Positions 61,130 through 64,000 of a stretch of 64,000 bases of DNA are shown piece after piece. The notes under the pieces were generated by a model. The model was given only the letters and a program-made list of their open reading frames with translations, made no database searches and had not been told where the DNA came from. Position numbers and translations under genes: made by a program. Every line of letters starts with the position of its first letter. The stretch's first letter is position 1. Source of the stretch: Sympetrum striolatum (lineage: Eukaryota > Arthropoda > Insecta > Odonata > Libellulidae); contig OX388343.1 in assembly GCA_947579665.1 (NCBI GenBank), positions 88,082,254 through 88,146,253 on the forward strand, in the 5' to 3' direction.

Positions 61130-63730
61130 TATTACAAAACTTCATAGTTAGTTATAACAACTTCACATATATTACGTGGAATTACAATGTAAAATTCCTT
61201 AGTCTTTCCTCGTTGAAAAATTCAAAGAAAACACGCCGTAAACCATTCCATAATCTCACACTAATTACATTCAATATGTTTCTATTGCAATTACATTGAA
61301 CTCTAAATAGAAAAGAAAACAAACGAAAAATTTTATCAACAACATCAATCTTCCTGAATTAAAAAAATCTTCAAAAGTATGTATCAATATTAAATTGCAA
61401 AAAAATGTAAGATATTATAATTAAGACGAGATTGAGATTTTACAGTCACATTTAACGTATAATAAATCGTCATTTCATATTCAGAATATGGAGATGGTAA
61501 AAATAAGTCAAATAAGAAGGAAGATACTACTATAGATCTTAAAATGCCTGTAAATTTATTTAAAAAATATGCAGGATGACCTCCAAAAGAAGGATTGTAA
61601 GCCTATAAATTAATTGGTAATACTATTTAAATTTCAAATTTCAATTGAAAAGATTTTTCCAACACCTGAAAATTAAATTATAATAAGTCAACACAAGACG
61701 AAAAATAATTGTATCCCAGAGCCATTATTTCAACACCGATTCGCAACATCGTTAATGCAACGAAGAAAAAAATACGGGAAAAAATAAAATTTGCATCGTT
61801 TTATGCAAACAGATAAGAGTGACGGAATCTCCGTTCAAGTTCAAATTGAGAAAAGTATATAGATGACGACACCTGCTGCCCTTTAGAGCTAACGATTGCA
61901 TTACAGAGAAAGGTATATTTCCGCGAAATCACCACGGAAAGATTTAACCAATGAAGAGATAATTAAGGAAGTTTGCGAGGTGTATACACACATTCACAAA
62001 GGATACCTGATGTTGGATATTGAATGAGAAAGTGAGAGGCGGAGAACAAAACGATGGGGAACACAGTGAATATTAGGGAGGCGATGAGGGGAAGGTGTGT
62101 TCGTTTGCGGGGATTCCTCGAAAAGCGAAAATTGCCGTCATTTCGTTTCATTATGACTGTCCACAAAGCGGAGCCTAAGCAAGGCTGTCGTATTAACCAC
62201 ATCGCCGCGATTTAAAAGGGCAGCTAATGAGTTGGGATTATCGCGTTAGGCGTCGCGTTATAGGAGGAGAAAGATTCCCTTTCCACCTGTCGCCGTCAAG
62301 AGTGACGTAGCAACCTTTTTATTCCAAACAGAATTTCCAAATACCATGGGAAGAATGACAGTTTTCATCGGATTATTAAGTAATCAAAACCTCGTTACTC
62401 CAACGTGAGATTTGGGGCTGTAGGTGAGAGAGGGTGAGCTATTAGGAGGGAATGAGGCTTACTAGGCTGGATGAGGTGTGAGGTAATTTCTTGCTTTCCT
62501 CACTGAACCACAACGTAAAAAGCAGAAAATTTCCAAGTGAAACACAACGATTTTACGAGCAACACTTTTATGGTCAGTCTACAAGGAGAGACCTTAATCA
62601 GTGCAATTATTCTCTCATACCTTAGTAGCTTTCATATCATCACAGCCATGATCAAGACTGACAAAAGTAAATTAAAGATAAATTTTTCTCCAACCTGAAC
62701 CAAATGAAAAATTTAATATATTCCATTCATCATAATACGTTAGCAGGAACGCTGATTAGGTACTTTAACCCTTTCAGATCCTGCGTGCAATATTTTGAAC
62801 ACCATTTTCAGTTCTTATTATACCTGGATCATATTAATTAAATATTTACTTTTATAGTTTGGCCTCTTTAATTTTAATATTATGTTAATCCTATACTAAA
62901 AGTCTCATAATAAGATTGTACTGCTTATTGAATAACAAAAACGCTAACTAAATTCAAAAATAATTTTTCATTCATATAAAACATTCAGGAATGAAAGGGT
63001 TAATCTATTTCAAAGGAGGCCAATACAATGCTACTTGCAGAAAAGCCCAAGTAATTGATGTCAAATTCCTATGAATGTCAATACCACCAACGTAAAATCA
63101 ACAATTTTAATCGCAACTATATTTTCCGAAAAAAATAGTCGCTGATGGATAAATTTGAGTAATTAAATATCAAAATAAATTCCGGTTAATATTCTAAGGA
63201 ATATAATGACAGTGAATATTAATTTACGATCAAATCAGAGTTGTATTAGCTTTTTATCACAAGCATTTAGTCCTTGCTTGATTTTCATATTCAATTATCC
63301 TGCTGATTTTGATACGAATTTTCTTCATTTTACATTTGGTCAATTAATAACTATCATTGGTGAACTTATACTGATCCTAAGCAATACTCTTTGCCAGGAG
63401 GATATTAGAAATTTTGTTCATAGAATAAGTAAATTATAAGGATGTCCTTAAAATGTGATGTAATATTTGACATTCCAAACTGCCTACGGGGTGATATTTA
63501 TACCGCGACATGAATATCTTCAGGTTACCGAAATGAAAATGTCCACTCCCAATTACTTAGAGCCAGTAAAAATGTAGTTTTTGCTTTTTAAAGATAGTTG
63601 GCGGAATTGTGGACGTATTTAGGGTCAGAGATGATCTCTTTATATTATTGATGGGAAAGCGTCTTAATATTACATAAACGTTTTTTTATTCAAAAATACG
63701 TAAATGAGTGTTTCACCCTTCAGTAGGTTC
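61130..63730. other. no gene seen
   Basis: A G+C-richer patch at 61960-62500 has short frames on both strands without domains. No missing calaxin 5' exon (an acidic helix followed by DxDxDG) was recognised on the minus strand, although a short exon could be overlooked. An inverted fragment of the CTCAATCTCG repeat end is near 61425. Confidence 0.4.
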
Positions 63731-63732
63731 AT

Positions 63733-63990
63733 TTTTCCATTCCTCCCTATTTAATGTCTATTCTATGATTTCCTGGCAACGTACCTCATCTTTTATGTCA
63801 TCTAACATCTTCTGACTCTGGCTTACCCTCTATGTAATCCTATGCATTCTACCCTCTATTTATTTATTTAACAGTCCCTCTCCTCTCAATTTATGACCCA
63901 CCTATTTCCTTTGTCGATGATGAATTACTTCAATAAAATCCTCTCTCCGTCGACCATTTCCAGCTCCTTAGTGTTTGATTTTCTATCAAC
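63733..63990 (-). pseudogene. LINE remnant: reverse transcriptase C-terminus
   Basis: On the minus strand, with many stops and frame changes, the segments GNRWV..LRGEGLLK-like, EGR-like and (R/S)Q..MLDD-like can be followed, ending near a degenerate KSGGYVA-type block. This is the same region of a non-LTR reverse transcriptase as at 59120-59345, in opposite orientation and more decayed. It reaches close to the window end, so its 5' part may continue outside. Confidence 0.4.
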
Positions 63991-64000
63991 CCAACTGACC

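Noticed and set aside
61963..62202. Minus-strand frame with KRNDGNFRF considered as the missing EF-hand exon of the calaxin-like gene
   Set aside because: Only NDG resembles an EF loop; the flanking helices and the DxDxDG spacing are absent.

Overview
This is a eukaryotic window, most likely from an insect or another arthropod with a large genome. The sequence is strongly A+T-rich. Introns are long, there are no bacterial-style gene runs, and old transposable elements are dense: Tigger/pogo, a possible piggyBac relic, several tRNA-derived SINE families, LINE 3' ends, Penelope-like tails, and MITE-like inverted repeats. The exact lineage cannot be read from the sequence.

Only one cellular protein-coding gene is convincing. 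It lies on the minus strand in the right-hand part. An exon at 58601-58759 and an exon at 52562-52992 are separated by an intron of about 5.6 kb, and their splice phases match exactly. Together they encode the C-terminal two thirds of an EF-hand protein of the calaxin/EFCAB1 type, the axonemal calcium sensor of outer dynein arms. The 5' exons (N-terminus and first EF-hand) are not recognisable in the window and probably lie beyond 64000. The final exon is extremely G+C-rich for this window. It carries a glycine/glutamate/arginine-rich insertion of roughly 70 residues between EF-hands 3 and 4 that known calaxins lack.

Layout: 1-3.5 kb holds a tRNA-derived SINE, a tRNA-Leu-like 5' half and an internally deleted Tigger element (1429-2871) with TA target duplications. 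3.5-14.2 kb is gene-poor, with diverged dispersed repeats, a CpG-containing block at 7.2-7.7 kb and a piggyBac-like scrap at 8.5-8.9 kb. 14.3-24 kb contains a speculative one-pass membrane-protein exon (14301-14509, minus), a head-to-head SINE pair, perfect hairpins, LINE-like 3' ends and a 15-bp G-rich minisatellite (23640-24045). 24-46 kb is almost all non-genic, with tandem duplications, a 93-bp-arm foldback that looks Penelope-derived, a 276-bp MITE and several SINEs. 46.7-49.1 kb has an inverted SINE composite inside one 13-bp target-site duplication, followed by a 1.7-kb terminal-inverted-repeat transposon with a decayed ORF. 52-59 kb is the calaxin-like gene. 59-64 kb is LINE and SINE debris.

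No operon-like or defence-like gene system is present. The observations most worth following are the calaxin-like insertion, the inverted SINE composites, the long-TIR transposon with a third internal arm copy, and the G-quadruplex-prone minisatellite.
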